Positions 32,972 to 41,780 are shown, numbered from the stretch's first letter. The stretch: DNA of 64,000 nucleotides from Candidatus Aalborgiella aggregata (GCA_016705065.1 JADIYY010000003.1:186001-250000); one strand, 5' to 3'. The notes: a model not told the origin generated them from the letters alone. Numbers and translations are program-made.

Positions 32972-33575
32972 TTACAAAAGCATGGGCATCAGGCCGTGTG
33001 CTGGTTCGTTTGGTCGAACCCACACTGCCCAAACTAATGAAGCACACGGCGTGCTCAGATATTGACAGGTGAAACAGTGAGCGCAAGGCGGTGGATTTCA
33101 GCGCCTTGCCACTGGTTAACGCGGAACCAAATCCCAAAGCTGTCGCCATGAGCAACATATTTTGAATCGCGCACCCTGCTGAAACCAGACGCTCACTCAA
33201 ATCAATGGCCGGATCGCCACACACGGCGTCCACCACGGCCAACATCAATACAGGCGCACGTTCTGCTTTTTCACGGGCACGATTCAATTCAAGATCAGAA
33301 GCCGTGCTGTCGCGTTCCAACAATGCATCCACAAAAACCTGCCCCAAACGGTGCCGCTCTGAGACAGGAATTAAAACAAATCGCCAAGGCAACAATTGAC
33401 CATGATCGGGAGCAGCTGCAGCGGCTGCAAAAATTTGCGCCATAGCGTCTTCATCAGGCGCTGGCAATGTCAATCGCTTTGGCAAAATGGTGCGTCGTGA
33501 AGAAATCAGTGTTGCCGCTGTTTCTGCAATCACTTCAGTTGCGGGGAATGCAGTCAAAGATGTTTCGTGGTGCAT
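32952..33575 (-). CDS. Nitroreductase family protein (YdjA-like)
   Basis: FMN-dependent oxidoreductase fold, 207 residues. Short form resembling YdjA: SSRRTILPKRLTLPAPDEDAMAQIFAAAAAAPDHGQLLPWRFVLI, where RR and the AAAPDHGQLLPWRF segment bind FMN and NAD(P)H; the C-terminal part SAGCAIQNMLLMATALGFGSALTSGKAL is typical. It is the last gene of the P450-ferredoxin-reductase cluster, 20 bases after the reductase, so it may act on the same substrate route. The 3' end overlaps the RND pump gene by 20 bases. Confidence 0.9.
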   Translation of the reverse strand: MHHETSLTAFPATEVIAETAATLISSRRTILPKRLTLPAPDEDAMAQIFAAAAAAPDHGQLLPWRFVLIPVSERHRLGQVFVDALLERDSTASDLELNRAREKAERAPVLMLAVVDAVCGDPAIDLSERLVSAGCAIQNMLLMATALGFGSALTSGKALKSTALRSLFHLSISEHAVCFISLGSVGSTKRTSTRPDAHAFVTTLPRA

Positions 33576-33595
33576 TGCGAGAGCCTACTTTAGAC

Positions 33596-34825
33596 TCAAG
33601 TGAGTAAGCCAGCCAAATCAAAATTGAGATCGGCAATCTGTGCCGCACTTGGCGACACATGTGCATCCAATAATTTACGTGCTTGTAAATGGTCTTTGGC
33701 GGCGTTCACGCTGTCTACCGCCAACAGTTTGCCATCACGCAAATGGTACACACTGAAACTGCCGCTTTGCATGTCACCACGCACCGCCCAGTCAGTCGCG
33801 CCCATTGACAAGCCTGCCATTTGCAATTTTTTGTCGTATTGATCGCTCCAAAACCACGGCGTGGCGGTGAATGGGCGCTCTTGTCCCAAGATGGCTGCTG
33901 CTACTGATTTGCCTTGTTCGGTGGCATTTTGGACCGACTCTAATCGAATCAAACTGCCATCGGCCAAAGTGCGTGCGGCACAATCGCCCGCAGCAAAAAT
34001 TGCGGACTCGCTGCATTGACCATGCGCATCCACCACAATACCTCGGTCGCAGATCACACCTGCGTCTCGTGCCAGTTGGTCATTGGCTGCAACGCCAATA
34101 CCCACCACCACCAAACCAGCAGGTATCAGTGTGCCATCTTCCAATCGCACCCCAGTGACCGTGTTGTTGGCATCGGCTTCAATCTGTTGCATGCGCGCAT
34201 TCAAGATGAGTTGCACACCATGACTTTGATGCAAGGCGGCATACCAATCCGACAATACTGGCGCCAACACACGCCCCAACAAACGCGGTGCGGCTTCGAG
34301 CACGGTAACTGCCAAGCCTTTTTTACGCGCGGTGGCAGCCACTTCCAAACCAATGAAACCGCCACCCACCACCACGACGGGAAGTTGCTGCTGCGAGCAC
34401 ACGGCTAGGCGTTCTGCCATTGCATTGGCATCGGCCATGGAACGCAGTGCCAAAACGCCGTTTGCATCGCTGCCTGGTATGCTCAATTTGCGCGGGCTTG
34501 CGCCAGTAGCTAAAACCAAATAATCAAAAGACAAGCTGCTGCCGTCATTTAGGACAAGCTGTTTGCTTGTGCGATTGATAGCCGTCACAGTCACGCTGGT
34601 GCGCAAGTTGATGTTTTTACGCGCCAGCACTTCAGGTGAACGCATGGTCAGTTGTGCGGCTTCCATTTCACCCGCCAACCAAGCCTTGGACAAAGGTGGC
34701 CGATGGTAGGGCGGATGTGGCTCGTCTCCAACCAAGTCAATTGTTCCGGTAAAACCACCTGCGCGCAATGCCTCAGCCGCCTGCACACCTGCTTGACCAG
34801 TCCCGATGATGACGACGGCACTCAT
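33596..34825 (-). CDS. NAD(P)H-dependent ferredoxin reductase of the P450 system
   Basis: FAD-containing reductase of the putidaredoxin reductase type, 409 residues. Start ATG 34825, giving MSAVVIIGTGQAGVQAAEALRAGG with the first dinucleotide fold; the frame is open far upstream but that part is a shadow over the ferredoxin gene. Second fold: VVVVGGGFIGLEVAATARKKG; FAD motif SAIFAAGDCA; HPPYHRPPLSKAWL is a family signature. It would take electrons from NAD(P)H and pass them to the ferredoxin encoded 40 bases upstream. Confidence 0.94.
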   Translation of the reverse strand: MSAVVIIGTGQAGVQAAEALRAGGFTGTIDLVGDEPHPPYHRPPLSKAWLAGEMEAAQLTMRSPEVLARKNINLRTSVTVTAINRTSKQLVLNDGSSLSFDYLVLATGASPRKLSIPGSDANGVLALRSMADANAMAERLAVCSQQQLPVVVVGGGFIGLEVAATARKKGLAVTVLEAAPRLLGRVLAPVLSDWYAALHQSHGVQLILNARMQQIEADANNTVTGVRLEDGTLIPAGLVVVGIGVAANDQLARDAGVICDRGIVVDAHGQCSESAIFAAGDCAARTLADGSLIRLESVQNATEQGKSVAAAILGQERPFTATPWFWSDQYDKKLQMAGLSMGATDWAVRGDMQSGSFSVYHLRDGKLLAVDSVNAAKDHLQARKLLDAHVSPSAAQIADLNFDLAGLLT

Positions 34826-34865
34826 GTTGAATTTTCTTGCAGTTTGATTGCAGGTAATCTTGCAA

Positions 34866-35189
34866 TTACTCTTGTGTTTCTGGCAAATGCACAACCAAAC
34901 CTTCCAGCTTGGCATTTGCTTTGAGTTGGCATGCCAAACGGCTATTAGGTTTACGCGGTGAAGCAACATGTTCCAACATGGCCAATTCAGTTTCTGAAGC
35001 TTCAGGCAAATCAGCCAAACGCGCTTCATCCACGTAGCAGTGACAAGTCGCACAAGCACATGAACCACCACATTCACCAATGATGCCATCCACCCCATTG
35101 GTGGTAGCGCCTTGCATCAGGCTCCAACCTTCTGGCAGATTGAATGTATTTGCCTCGCCGGAGGCTTCAACGTAGGTGATGTGTGTCAT
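34866..35189 (-). CDS. 2Fe-2S ferredoxin, putidaredoxin/adrenodoxin type
   Basis: 107-residue electron carrier. The four cluster ligands fit the vertebrate/putidaredoxin spacing: C40, C46, C49 and C87 (C-x5-C-x2-C-x37-C) in GECGGSCACATCHC and RLACQL. Extra cysteines C44 and C51 are present close by. Starts MTHITYVEASGEANTFNLPEG. Encoded between the P450 (36-base gap) and reductase genes, so it shuttles electrons to the P450 heme. Confidence 0.95.
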   Translation of the reverse strand: MTHITYVEASGEANTFNLPEGWSLMQGATTNGVDGIIGECGGSCACATCHCYVDEARLADLPEASETELAMLEHVASPRKPNSRLACQLKANAKLEGLVVHLPETQE

Positions 35190-35225
35190 GTCTAAATTTT
35201 CCTAATTGATAAATTGCAAGTTTTG

Positions 35226-36407
35226 TTATGGGCTCTGAACGGTCAAATTCAACACCAATGGGCTGCGGAAAGTGGACGAAGGCATCCAAGGCAACTGATC
35301 CGCAGTACGCCTGTAGTTTGGCACAATTTTATGGAACTCGTCAAAAGCGATTTTGACAGCCAAGCGCGCAATGGCAGTTCCCAAGCAAGCATGGACACCG
35401 CCACCAAAACCCAAATGACCACGCGGTTTGCGACTGATGTCGTACACATCGGGGTTGGGGTATTGACGTTCATCGCGGTTGCCCGAGCCGTAGGCCAAGC
35501 AGACAAAATCGCCCTCTTTCATGGTTTGCCCATGTATGGTTACGTCTTTCATCAAGCGCCGACGGAAACGCTGAGCCGACGTGTTGAAACGCAAACTCTC
35601 TTCGATGGCATCGGGCAATAAGTCCGGATTCGCCACCACCGCACGACGCGCATCATCAAATGTTGCCAAGTTGTAGGCAAACATCATCATGAAACCGCCT
35701 AAAGATTCGACACCCGCCATGATCAAGGTGGTGGTGGTGAGCAGCACTTCGCGGTCATCCAAACGGTCGCCATCAATTTCGGCCAACGCAAAGTTGCTGA
35801 TTAAGTCATTGCGCGGTTCTGCTTTGCGCATGGCAATCACTTTGCTGGCGTATTCTTGCATCCAGTTGTAGGCGGCAATGTGCTCTGGCCCTTTGGCACG
35901 CGTGCGTGCATCGCTTTGCACCATCATCACAGCGTTGTCGCGCACTTCTTGTTCTGGCACGATGGCTTCATCACCCATGGGCAAGCCCAAGGCAGCCATC
36001 AAGACTTTGACCGTGAATTGCGACGACACATCTTTGAAGTCAAATTCCTTCACCCCTTTGAGCTGTCCAAACACCTGTTTCGCAATATCACGAATCGGCT
36101 CTTCCAAGGCCAGCAAGTTGCGCTTCATGAAGGCGTGCTGAATCAATCCACGCAAGCGGTCGTGCTTTGGAGGATCTGAGCTGCCCAAGGTCGCACCGGC
36201 GCGGCCTGGCAATTCGGTCATCAAGTTGCCACTGGCAGATGAATAGGTTTGCCAGTCCTGCCCTGCCGAAACAATATCGGCATAGCGCGACAAAATCCAC
36301 ATTTGCGCTTCAGAGCTCCAAAAACAGGGTTGCTCATCACGCAGGGTTTTGTAATACGGGAACGGATCGGCATCAACCGCTGGCGAATAGGGATCAAAAC
36401 TGAACAT
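35226..36407 (-). CDS. Cytochrome P450 (class I bacterial)
   Basis: Soluble heme monooxygenase, 393 residues. Heme motif FGGGVHACLG with the thiolate ligand C341; K-helix EESLR; RFRRRLMKDVTIHG matches the strand after the K helix. In the I helix the oxygen-activation motif reads AGVESLGG, so the usual Asp-Thr pair is E234-S235. The ATG has a strong AAGGAG site. First gene of a P450-ferredoxin-reductase-nitroreductase operon divergent from an AraC-family gene. The gene set resembles the alkoxybenzoate demethylases (CYP199) and P450cam systems; substrate not assignable, but an aromatic acid is a fair guess from the regulator type. Confidence 0.95.
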   Translation of the reverse strand: MFSFDPYSPAVDADPFPYYKTLRDEQPCFWSSEAQMWILSRYADIVSAGQDWQTYSSASGNLMTELPGRAGATLGSSDPPKHDRLRGLIQHAFMKRNLLALEEPIRDIAKQVFGQLKGVKEFDFKDVSSQFTVKVLMAALGLPMGDEAIVPEQEVRDNAVMMVQSDARTRAKGPEHIAAYNWMQEYASKVIAMRKAEPRNDLISNFALAEIDGDRLDDREVLLTTTTLIMAGVESLGGFMMMFAYNLATFDDARRAVVANPDLLPDAIEESLRFNTSAQRFRRRLMKDVTIHGQTMKEGDFVCLAYGSGNRDERQYPNPDVYDISRKPRGHLGFGGGVHACLGTAIARLAVKIAFDEFHKIVPNYRRTADQLPWMPSSTFRSPLVLNLTVQSP

Positions 36408-36560
36408 GGTTAGTCTCCTTTGTATTTATTCGAGTGGCTTACTTTAGGTTAATTTTTATTTTTTTTATGGTGAAAATACTTCATAAACTTGCACTTTTCG
36501 TTCAAAATAGTGGCTTTACTGCCAATCGCCCGTAAGAATATATTTGACACGGAAACCTCA

Positions 36561-37448
36561 ATGTCATTGGACAATTACAAATCATCTCCAAAAAAGAAGT
36601 CCTTCGGCGAAATACCATCGTTTGCACTTTATGGTGAATCTGCTGCTGACCAACATGGTTTGCTGCACATTGAGGAAATTCAATCCAGAAGCCGTTTGTA
36701 TCACTGGGAAATTGACCCGCATGTGCACCACGGTTTGTACCAAGTCGTGTGGTTGCAAGCTGGCGTGGCTGATTTGGTTTTGGACAATGTTCACAATACC
36801 GTGACAGCCCCTGCTGCTATCGTTATTCCACCGCGCGTGGTACATGGCTTTCATTTCACGCCCGAAACTCACGGTCAAGTATTGACCATCAGCGCCCAGT
36901 TCTTGTCTGACGCAGACGCACAAGCCATTGGCGCAGATGCAGCGCGCAAACTTTTTTCTGCACCACGCATACTTCGCTTTGCCATTGATGACCCCAATGC
37001 AACGCGCCTTGGCAGTTTGATGAATGAGTTGTTGGGCGAATTTATTTTGCCCAACGACCCACAATCACCCATTCCTGGCTGGTTGGCGCAATCTGTGATT
37101 TGGCGTTTGGCACGTTCCCATGTTTTGGAACAGCTGAATTTAGAAGGCCGTGCGCACCTGCACCATGCTGTCATCACACGCTTTTTAAGTTTGGTCGAAC
37201 AGCACTTCTTAGAGCATTGGCCCATGCAGCGCTATGCTGCAGAATTAGGGCTGACCACGCCACGCTTGAATCGCATCACGCAATCGCTTTGCCAGTGTAA
37301 TGCGCTGGAAATGGTACATGAACGGCTTACCAAAGAAGCCTGTCGCCGCCTCATCTACATCGCCGCACCCGCCGCCAATTTAGCAGCCGAACTGGGTTTT
37401 GACGACCCCGCTTATTTCTCGCGGTTTTTCAAAAACGTACGGGAATGA
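36561..37448 (+). CDS. AraC-family regulator, apparent C-terminal frameshift
   Basis: AraC/XylS-type regulator divergent from the P450 operon, resembling the PobR-type activators of aromatic degradation. ATG 36561 (MSLDNYKSSPKKK) is preferred over an upstream TTG. Cupin sensor: LYHWEIDPHVHHGLYQVVWLQAGVADLVLDN; HTH domain from about residue 215: WPMQRYAAELGLTTPRLNRITQSLC and ANLAAELGFDDPAYFSRFFKNVRE. The frame stops at 37448, but shifting one base after 37438 reads TGMSPNQYRKLNQGVFEAK and stops at 37498. TGMSPxQYR is what follows FFK in intact AraC proteins, so a single base has been lost (or miscalled) near 37436. The second HTH may still fold; activity is doubtful. Confidence 0.85.
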   Translation: MSLDNYKSSPKKKSFGEIPSFALYGESAADQHGLLHIEEIQSRSRLYHWEIDPHVHHGLYQVVWLQAGVADLVLDNVHNTVTAPAAIVIPPRVVHGFHFTPETHGQVLTISAQFLSDADAQAIGADAARKLFSAPRILRFAIDDPNATRLGSLMNELLGEFILPNDPQSPIPGWLAQSVIWRLARSHVLEQLNLEGRAHLHHAVITRFLSLVEQHFLEHWPMQRYAAELGLTTPRLNRITQSLCQCNALEMVHERLTKEACRRLIYIAAPAANLAAELGFDDPAYFSRFFKNVRE

Positions 37449-37542
37449 GCCCTAACCAATACCGAAAACTGAACCAAGGCGTGTTTGAAGCGAAATGATG
37501 CGTCAGATGTTGCGTGCAATTTACGAAACATTGCCTGTTAGC

Positions 37543-39750
37543 TTAATTGATGGGGATGCTAAGCTTATCAATTCGCCACGCCTTTAGTTGGCGCAACAAC
37601 ACGGGTAACACCATCACCACGCCAATCAGCGTTGCAGCCAAGCTTGGCGCTACCATCAACAAAGCGGCGGCAATGCACAAGACCTGCTCCCAGCGTTTCA
37701 TCTCGACCAAACAAAACTTGGAAAACGCCATTGCTAAAAAGCTGATGCCCAGCACACAACCTGTGAAAGTCACCACAAAATCAAACCATGTAAAGCCTTT
37801 CGCAACCAAGATCAATGAGGGTGAAAACACAAATACAAATGGCACCAATGCTTTGGCAATGCCCAACCTAAATGCTGTGTTGCCTGTCTTGAACGGATCA
37901 CTTCCTGCCATACCCGCTGCCGCATAGGCGGCCAGCGCAACTGGTGGCGTGATATCTGCCAACACACCGTAATAAAACACAAAGAAATGCGCCACCAAAG
38001 GCTCTACGCCTAATTGCACCAAGGTTGGCGCTGCCACAGTGACCATGATGATGTAGTTAGCTGTTGTCGGTATTCCCGCACCCATCAAAATGCAAACGCT
38101 GGCTGTCATCACCAAGGCAGCCAACAACGTGAGTGATGGCATGGCAATCAGTTGCTGTGGTAAGACGCTACCCAAACCCCCTGCAATCGCTTGCGCTGCG
38201 CCTGTGATGATGAAACTGATTTTGAAACCTACCCCTGTGAGTGTGACAACACCAATCACAATCCCCACTGTCGCAGCAGCTGCACCTACCGCCAATGCAT
38301 ATTTAGCGCCCGTTTCAAAAGCTTCAACCAACACCTTGGGTTCAATGCGTCCACGGATGTTAAGGACACGCATCAACAGGATAGTTAGCACCACACTGGC
38401 ACCAAAGACGCCCAGTTTGACCATCTCATCAAGATTGGTAAATGCAATCAATACGAGTGCCATATGCAGTACCAACATCAAGCCCCAGTTCTTGGGTTTG
38501 TTGCCGCTCACCGCCGTCGTCAGTCCAATGATGGCACAGGATGTAATGCCGACAAAAGCCGCCAAATAAGGCGTGCGACCATTGACCAAAATACTAATCA
38601 ACAGAAATAAAGGAATCAAGGTGGGCCAACGCATTTTCAAACTTTGACGCAACTTTGGCATTTCTTCATCACTCAAGCCACGCAAACCGTAACGCTTAGC
38701 CTCGAAATGCACTTGCATGAAAACGCCGAAAAAATGCATGAATGCAGGCACGATGGCAGCCATGATGATGGTTTGATACGGTAAGCCTAAAAACTCAATC
38801 ATCAGAAATGCTGCCGCACCCAAGACGGGCGGTGTGATTTGCCCACCTGTGGAGGCGGCGGCTTCTACAGCGCCCGCAAATTCACGCTTGTAGCCGACCC
38901 GAATCATGGCAGGAATGGTCAAAGAACCCACTGTCACGGCATTCGCCACTGATGAGCCCGACAACATGCCAAACATGGCTGAGCCAAATACGCTGACTTT
39001 GGCAGGGCCGCCTGCATACCGCCCTGCAATGCTGGATGCAATATCTAAAAACAATTGCCCTAAGCCGATGCGCGTGGCAAGTACGCCAAACAAAACAAAA
39101 TGAAAAACGTAAGTGGCCACCACGCCAACAGCGACACCGTATATGCCCTGACTGGTGAGGTATTGGTGATTGATGAACTGGCTCCATCCTGACCCCGCAT
39201 GTTGTAACAGGCCTGGAAAGTAATTCCCAAAAAGCGCATAAAACGTAAAGCCCAAAGCGATGACCGGCAGGGGCCAGCCCATGCTGCGTCGTGTTGCTTC
39301 AAGTAATGCGATGAACAGCACAGTCCCAAACAGCACATCATTGAAGTTGGGATTTCCCACTCTGAATGCCAAATCTTCAAATGTGTAAGGTATATACAGC
39401 ACAGCAATAGCTGCGCCAATACCGAGCAACCAGTCATACAGTGGAATACCGCCAGGAGAAGTTAGTTTGTTCTGAATCCTATGGTGATCGTTTCCGGTCT
39501 TACTCCCTGCGAACACCAAGAAAATAAGTCCAATCACAAACGCCAAATGCACGCCACGGTGCGTGGTTTCGCGCAGCAAACCAAAACCTGCGGTGTAGTA
39601 ATGGAAGCAACTCAAAATAATCAACAGCCACTTTATCAACACCGTAGCAGGTGGCACCGAGGGGCGAAAACGCATCTCAGGGTCAAATTTTTCCTCCATC
39701 GCTAGAAGTTGCTTGTCGTCGGGTAGTGTGGTGGTGTGGGCCAAGCTCAT
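37543..39750 (-). CDS. TRAP transporter fused permease (DctQ-DctM, 4TM/12TM type)
   Basis: Membrane component of a TAXI-type TRAP transporter, about 735 residues with both permease parts fused. ATG 39750 (MSLAHTTTLPDDKQ) is chosen over an upstream TTG. Family segments: VFGSAMFGMLSGSSVANAVTVGSLTIPAMIRVGYKREFAGAVEAAASTGGQITPPVLGAAAFLM, and the repeated ILMGAGIPTTANYIIMVTVAAPTLVQLGV / ADITPPVALAAYAAAGMAGSDPFKTG in the second half. A hairpin terminator separates it from the binding-protein gene. Sodium-driven uptake is the family norm; substrate unknown, possibly an organic acid tied to the P450 region. Confidence 0.94.
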   Translation of the reverse strand: MSLAHTTTLPDDKQLLAMEEKFDPEMRFRPSVPPATVLIKWLLIILSCFHYYTAGFGLLRETTHRGVHLAFVIGLIFLVFAGSKTGNDHHRIQNKLTSPGGIPLYDWLLGIGAAIAVLYIPYTFEDLAFRVGNPNFNDVLFGTVLFIALLEATRRSMGWPLPVIALGFTFYALFGNYFPGLLQHAGSGWSQFINHQYLTSQGIYGVAVGVVATYVFHFVLFGVLATRIGLGQLFLDIASSIAGRYAGGPAKVSVFGSAMFGMLSGSSVANAVTVGSLTIPAMIRVGYKREFAGAVEAAASTGGQITPPVLGAAAFLMIEFLGLPYQTIIMAAIVPAFMHFFGVFMQVHFEAKRYGLRGLSDEEMPKLRQSLKMRWPTLIPLFLLISILVNGRTPYLAAFVGITSCAIIGLTTAVSGNKPKNWGLMLVLHMALVLIAFTNLDEMVKLGVFGASVVLTILLMRVLNIRGRIEPKVLVEAFETGAKYALAVGAAAATVGIVIGVVTLTGVGFKISFIITGAAQAIAGGLGSVLPQQLIAMPSLTLLAALVMTASVCILMGAGIPTTANYIIMVTVAAPTLVQLGVEPLVAHFFVFYYGVLADITPPVALAAYAAAGMAGSDPFKTGNTAFRLGIAKALVPFVFVFSPSLILVAKGFTWFDFVVTFTGCVLGISFLAMAFSKFCLVEMKRWEQVLCIAAALLMVAPSLAATLIGVVMVLPVLLRQLKAWRIDKLSIPIN

Positions 39751-39777
39751 TCGTGAATCTTTCAATTAGCAACAAAA

Positions 39778-39800
39778 ACGGGCGGTATGAAACCGCCCGT
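39778..39800 (-). terminator. Intra-operon hairpin terminator/attenuator
   Basis: Arms ACGGGCGGT (39778-39786) and ACCGCCCGT (39792-39800), 9 bp with a 5-base loop. Read on the minus strand it is followed by TTTTTG. It lies between the binding-protein gene and the TRAP permease gene, so most transcripts would end here and only some continue. Confidence 0.8.
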
Positions 39801-39864
39801 CATATTCAAAACCAGTTCAAGCAGTGAGATGAAAACTTGACTGGATTAGAAAACAAAGCACAGC

Positions 39865-40818
39865 TTATTTCAGCACGCCAGCTTCTTTGTAGAATTTTTC
39901 AGCGCCTGGATGAAACGGAATGCCAACACCCTGCACTGCATTTTTCAGTGTGATGAATTTGCCTTTGGCATGACCTGCAGCCAATGTCTTTTGTGCGGCA
40001 TCGCTGTACAAAGCTTTGGTGATTTCATAGACTGTATTCATATCGGCCTTGTCACTGGTCACCCACTGTGCACCCACTGCCAAAGTTTTGACACCCGCCA
40101 CCCCTTTGTAGGTGTCGGCCGCGATGGTATCAACTGCAAAGAAGCTGCTCGACTTGCGCAGACCGTCGGCTTGGGCACCGTCAATTGGCAGCAATTCAAT
40201 ACCTGCACCGGCTGTGGCCAGCTCAGCAATGGCGCCTGCAGGTGCACCACCTGTGAAGAAGAAAGCGTCCAAAGCGCCGTCTTTCATTTTGTCGCCGGCT
40301 TGATTGGGTTTGATGTACTCAGGCTTGATATCAGCCTCTTTGATACCATAGGCGGCCAACACCAAACGGGCGTTGATCAACGTACCTGAGCCTGGCTCAT
40401 CCAAAGCCACGCGCTTGCCTTTCAGGTCGGCAATGCTTTTGATACCCGAACCCTTTTTGACAACCACGTGAATACTCTCGGGGTACAGGTTGGCAATCAT
40501 GCGAAGGCCAGCCACTTTCGGTTTGCCTTCAAAAATGCCTGTGCCTGTTTGCGCCCATGTTGCCACGTCTGATTGGCTGAAACCAGATTCCATGGAGCCG
40601 CCCGCAATGCTGTTAACGTTGCCCAAGGACCCATTGCTGGCCTGTGCTGTGGCAACGATTTTGCCCGGCTGCGACACTGCATTGGCAATCATGCCACCCA
40701 CAGGGTAATAGGTACCCGCCGTACCGCCAGTGCCGATGCGAAAAAATTGCTGCGCGCTGGCTGTGCCCACTAAGGCAAAGCTGGTTAATACGGTGACTGC
40801 TAGGGATTTAAGTTTCAT
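39865..40818 (-). CDS. TAXI-family TRAP transporter solute-binding protein
   Basis: Periplasmic binding protein of the TRAP-associated extracytoplasmic immunogenic (TAXI) family, 317 residues from ATG 40818, which has GGAG upstream. Signal MKLKSLAVTVLTSFALVGTASA, then QFFRIGTGGTAGTYYPVGGMIANAVSQPGK, the family signature, and IHVVVKKGSGIKSIADLKGKRVALDEPGSGT. It precedes the fused permease, with the hairpin at 39778-39800 between them. Ligands of TAXI proteins include glutamate, ketoglutarate and other acids; not assignable here. Confidence 0.95.
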   Translation of the reverse strand: MKLKSLAVTVLTSFALVGTASAQQFFRIGTGGTAGTYYPVGGMIANAVSQPGKIVATAQASNGSLGNVNSIAGGSMESGFSQSDVATWAQTGTGIFEGKPKVAGLRMIANLYPESIHVVVKKGSGIKSIADLKGKRVALDEPGSGTLINARLVLAAYGIKEADIKPEYIKPNQAGDKMKDGALDAFFFTGGAPAGAIAELATAGAGIELLPIDGAQADGLRKSSSFFAVDTIAADTYKGVAGVKTLAVGAQWVTSDKADMNTVYEITKALYSDAAQKTLAAGHAKGKFITLKNAVQGVGIPFHPGAEKFYKEAGVLK

Positions 40819-40970
40819 GGGGACTCCATTGGTTTGATGTTGCAAAGATGTAAAAAGCTGTCGAAATTCGAAGCTCAAGTCTATCGAGCAGTTCAAGCTG
40901 GTGTCAAGATAGGGAATACGCTCACTGGTGATGCGAATTGGTCAGATTGACTTAGATTTTGACTAAGACT

Positions 40971-41046
40971 TGGTGCGGCTGGCGGGGATCGAACCCACGA
41001 CCCTTGGCTTCGGAGGCCAATACTCTATCCACTGAGCTACAGCCGC
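40971..41046 (-). tRNA. tRNA-Arg (anticodon CCG)
   Basis: 76 bases with encoded CCA end. Acceptor stem GCGGCTG/CAGCCGC, D arm GCTCAGTGGATAGAGT, anticodon stem TTGGC/GCCAA with loop CTCCGAA, T arm GTGGGTTCGATCCCCGC. Anticodon CCG reads the arginine codon CGG. It lies in the 340-base gap between the TAXI protein gene and the cytochrome c5 gene; the rest of that gap shows only the cytochrome promoter. Confidence 0.97.
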
Positions 41047-41092
41047 CCATTCTACAAAAGCAGTATTGTAGGTCTTTGTCTGCACCTGGACT

Positions 41093-41120
41093 TTGGTAGC
41101 TATGGCCTCGCCCTTATAAT
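41093..41120 (+). promoter_or_regulatory. Promoter of the cytochrome c5 gene
   Basis: TTGGTA (41093-41098), 16-base spacer, perfect TATAAT (41115-41120); start near 41127, 32 bases before the ATG. Confidence 0.65.
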
Positions 41121-41158
41121 CACAGATTCTCTTTTTTCAAAACCATTCAGAGACGACC

Positions 41159-41722
41159 ATGAGCAATCCACACACTGACAATCACGCACAATCCAGCCAC
41201 GGCGCCCATTCACGCAAGGGTTTAAACTTTTCTACCCTGTTGGTCCCTTTGTTGTTGCTGATTGGCTTAATCTATTACTTCGTACCTGGCCCTGCGCCTC
41301 AGCGCATCAACGAAGACGACCGCGCCAGAGCGGTGGCAGCACGCATTCAAAAAGTAGGCGCTGTCGCCATGGGCGATGCCAACCGCCCATTGCGTTCAGG
41401 TGAAGAAGTTTTCAAAGCGCAATGTACCGCTTGCCACACAGCGGGCGTGGCTGGTGCACCTAAGTTTGGTGACGCAGGCGCTTGGGCTCCACGTTTGGGC
41501 GCTGGTTATGCTGCATTATTGAATTCATCGCTCAAAGGTAAAGGCGCAATGGGTCCACAAGGCGGTGGCGAATTCAACGATTTGGAAATTGGTCGCGCCG
41601 TGGTGTACATGGCCAACGCAGCTGGTGGCAAATTCGCCGAGCCTGCAGCACCAGCTCCAGCTCCAGCTCCAGCTCCAGCTCCAGCACCAGCACCAGCACC
41701 AGCACCAGCACCTGCCAAGTAA
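41159..41722 (+). CDS. Membrane-anchored cytochrome c5 family protein
   Basis: 187-residue c-type cytochrome. N-terminal His-rich cytoplasmic segment (TDNHAQSSHGAHSRK), one membrane anchor (FSTLLVPLLLLIGLIYYFV), then a single c-type heme domain: LRSGEEVFKAQCTACHTAGVAGAPKFGDAGAWAPRL with CTACH and a later axial Met in GAMGPQGGGEF. The C-terminus is a tail of about 13 Ala-Pro units encoded by tandem CCAGCT/CCAGCA hexamers (about 41650-41715). It carries electrons in the periplasm, probably to a terminal oxidase. Ends at the hairpin at 41749. Confidence 0.93.
   Translation: MSNPHTDNHAQSSHGAHSRKGLNFSTLLVPLLLLIGLIYYFVPGPAPQRINEDDRARAVAARIQKVGAVAMGDANRPLRSGEEVFKAQCTACHTAGVAGAPKFGDAGAWAPRLGAGYAALLNSSLKGKGAMGPQGGGEFNDLEIGRAVVYMANAAGGKFAEPAAPAPAPAPAPAPAPAPAPAPAPAK
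41648..41716 (+). repeat. Hexanucleotide tandem repeat encoding an Ala-Pro tail
   Basis: Runs of CCAGCT then CCAGCA encode alternating Pro and Ala at the end of the cytochrome. Slippage would change tail length in steps of two residues without a frameshift. Confidence 0.85.
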
Positions 41723-41748
41723 AACAAATCCTTGCCCGTAAGGAAAAA

Positions 41749-41780
41749 AAGCCGAGCCGCTGCCTGCACCTCGGCTTTTT
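41749..41780 (+). terminator. Rho-independent terminator of the cytochrome c5 gene
   Basis: AAGCCGAG (41749-41756) pairs with CTCGGCTT (41770-41777), then a short T run. Confidence 0.82.

Noticed and set aside
40971..41046. tRNA-Arg as the attachment site of an integrated element
   Set aside because: No partial tRNA copy or integrase gene was seen nearby in the window.
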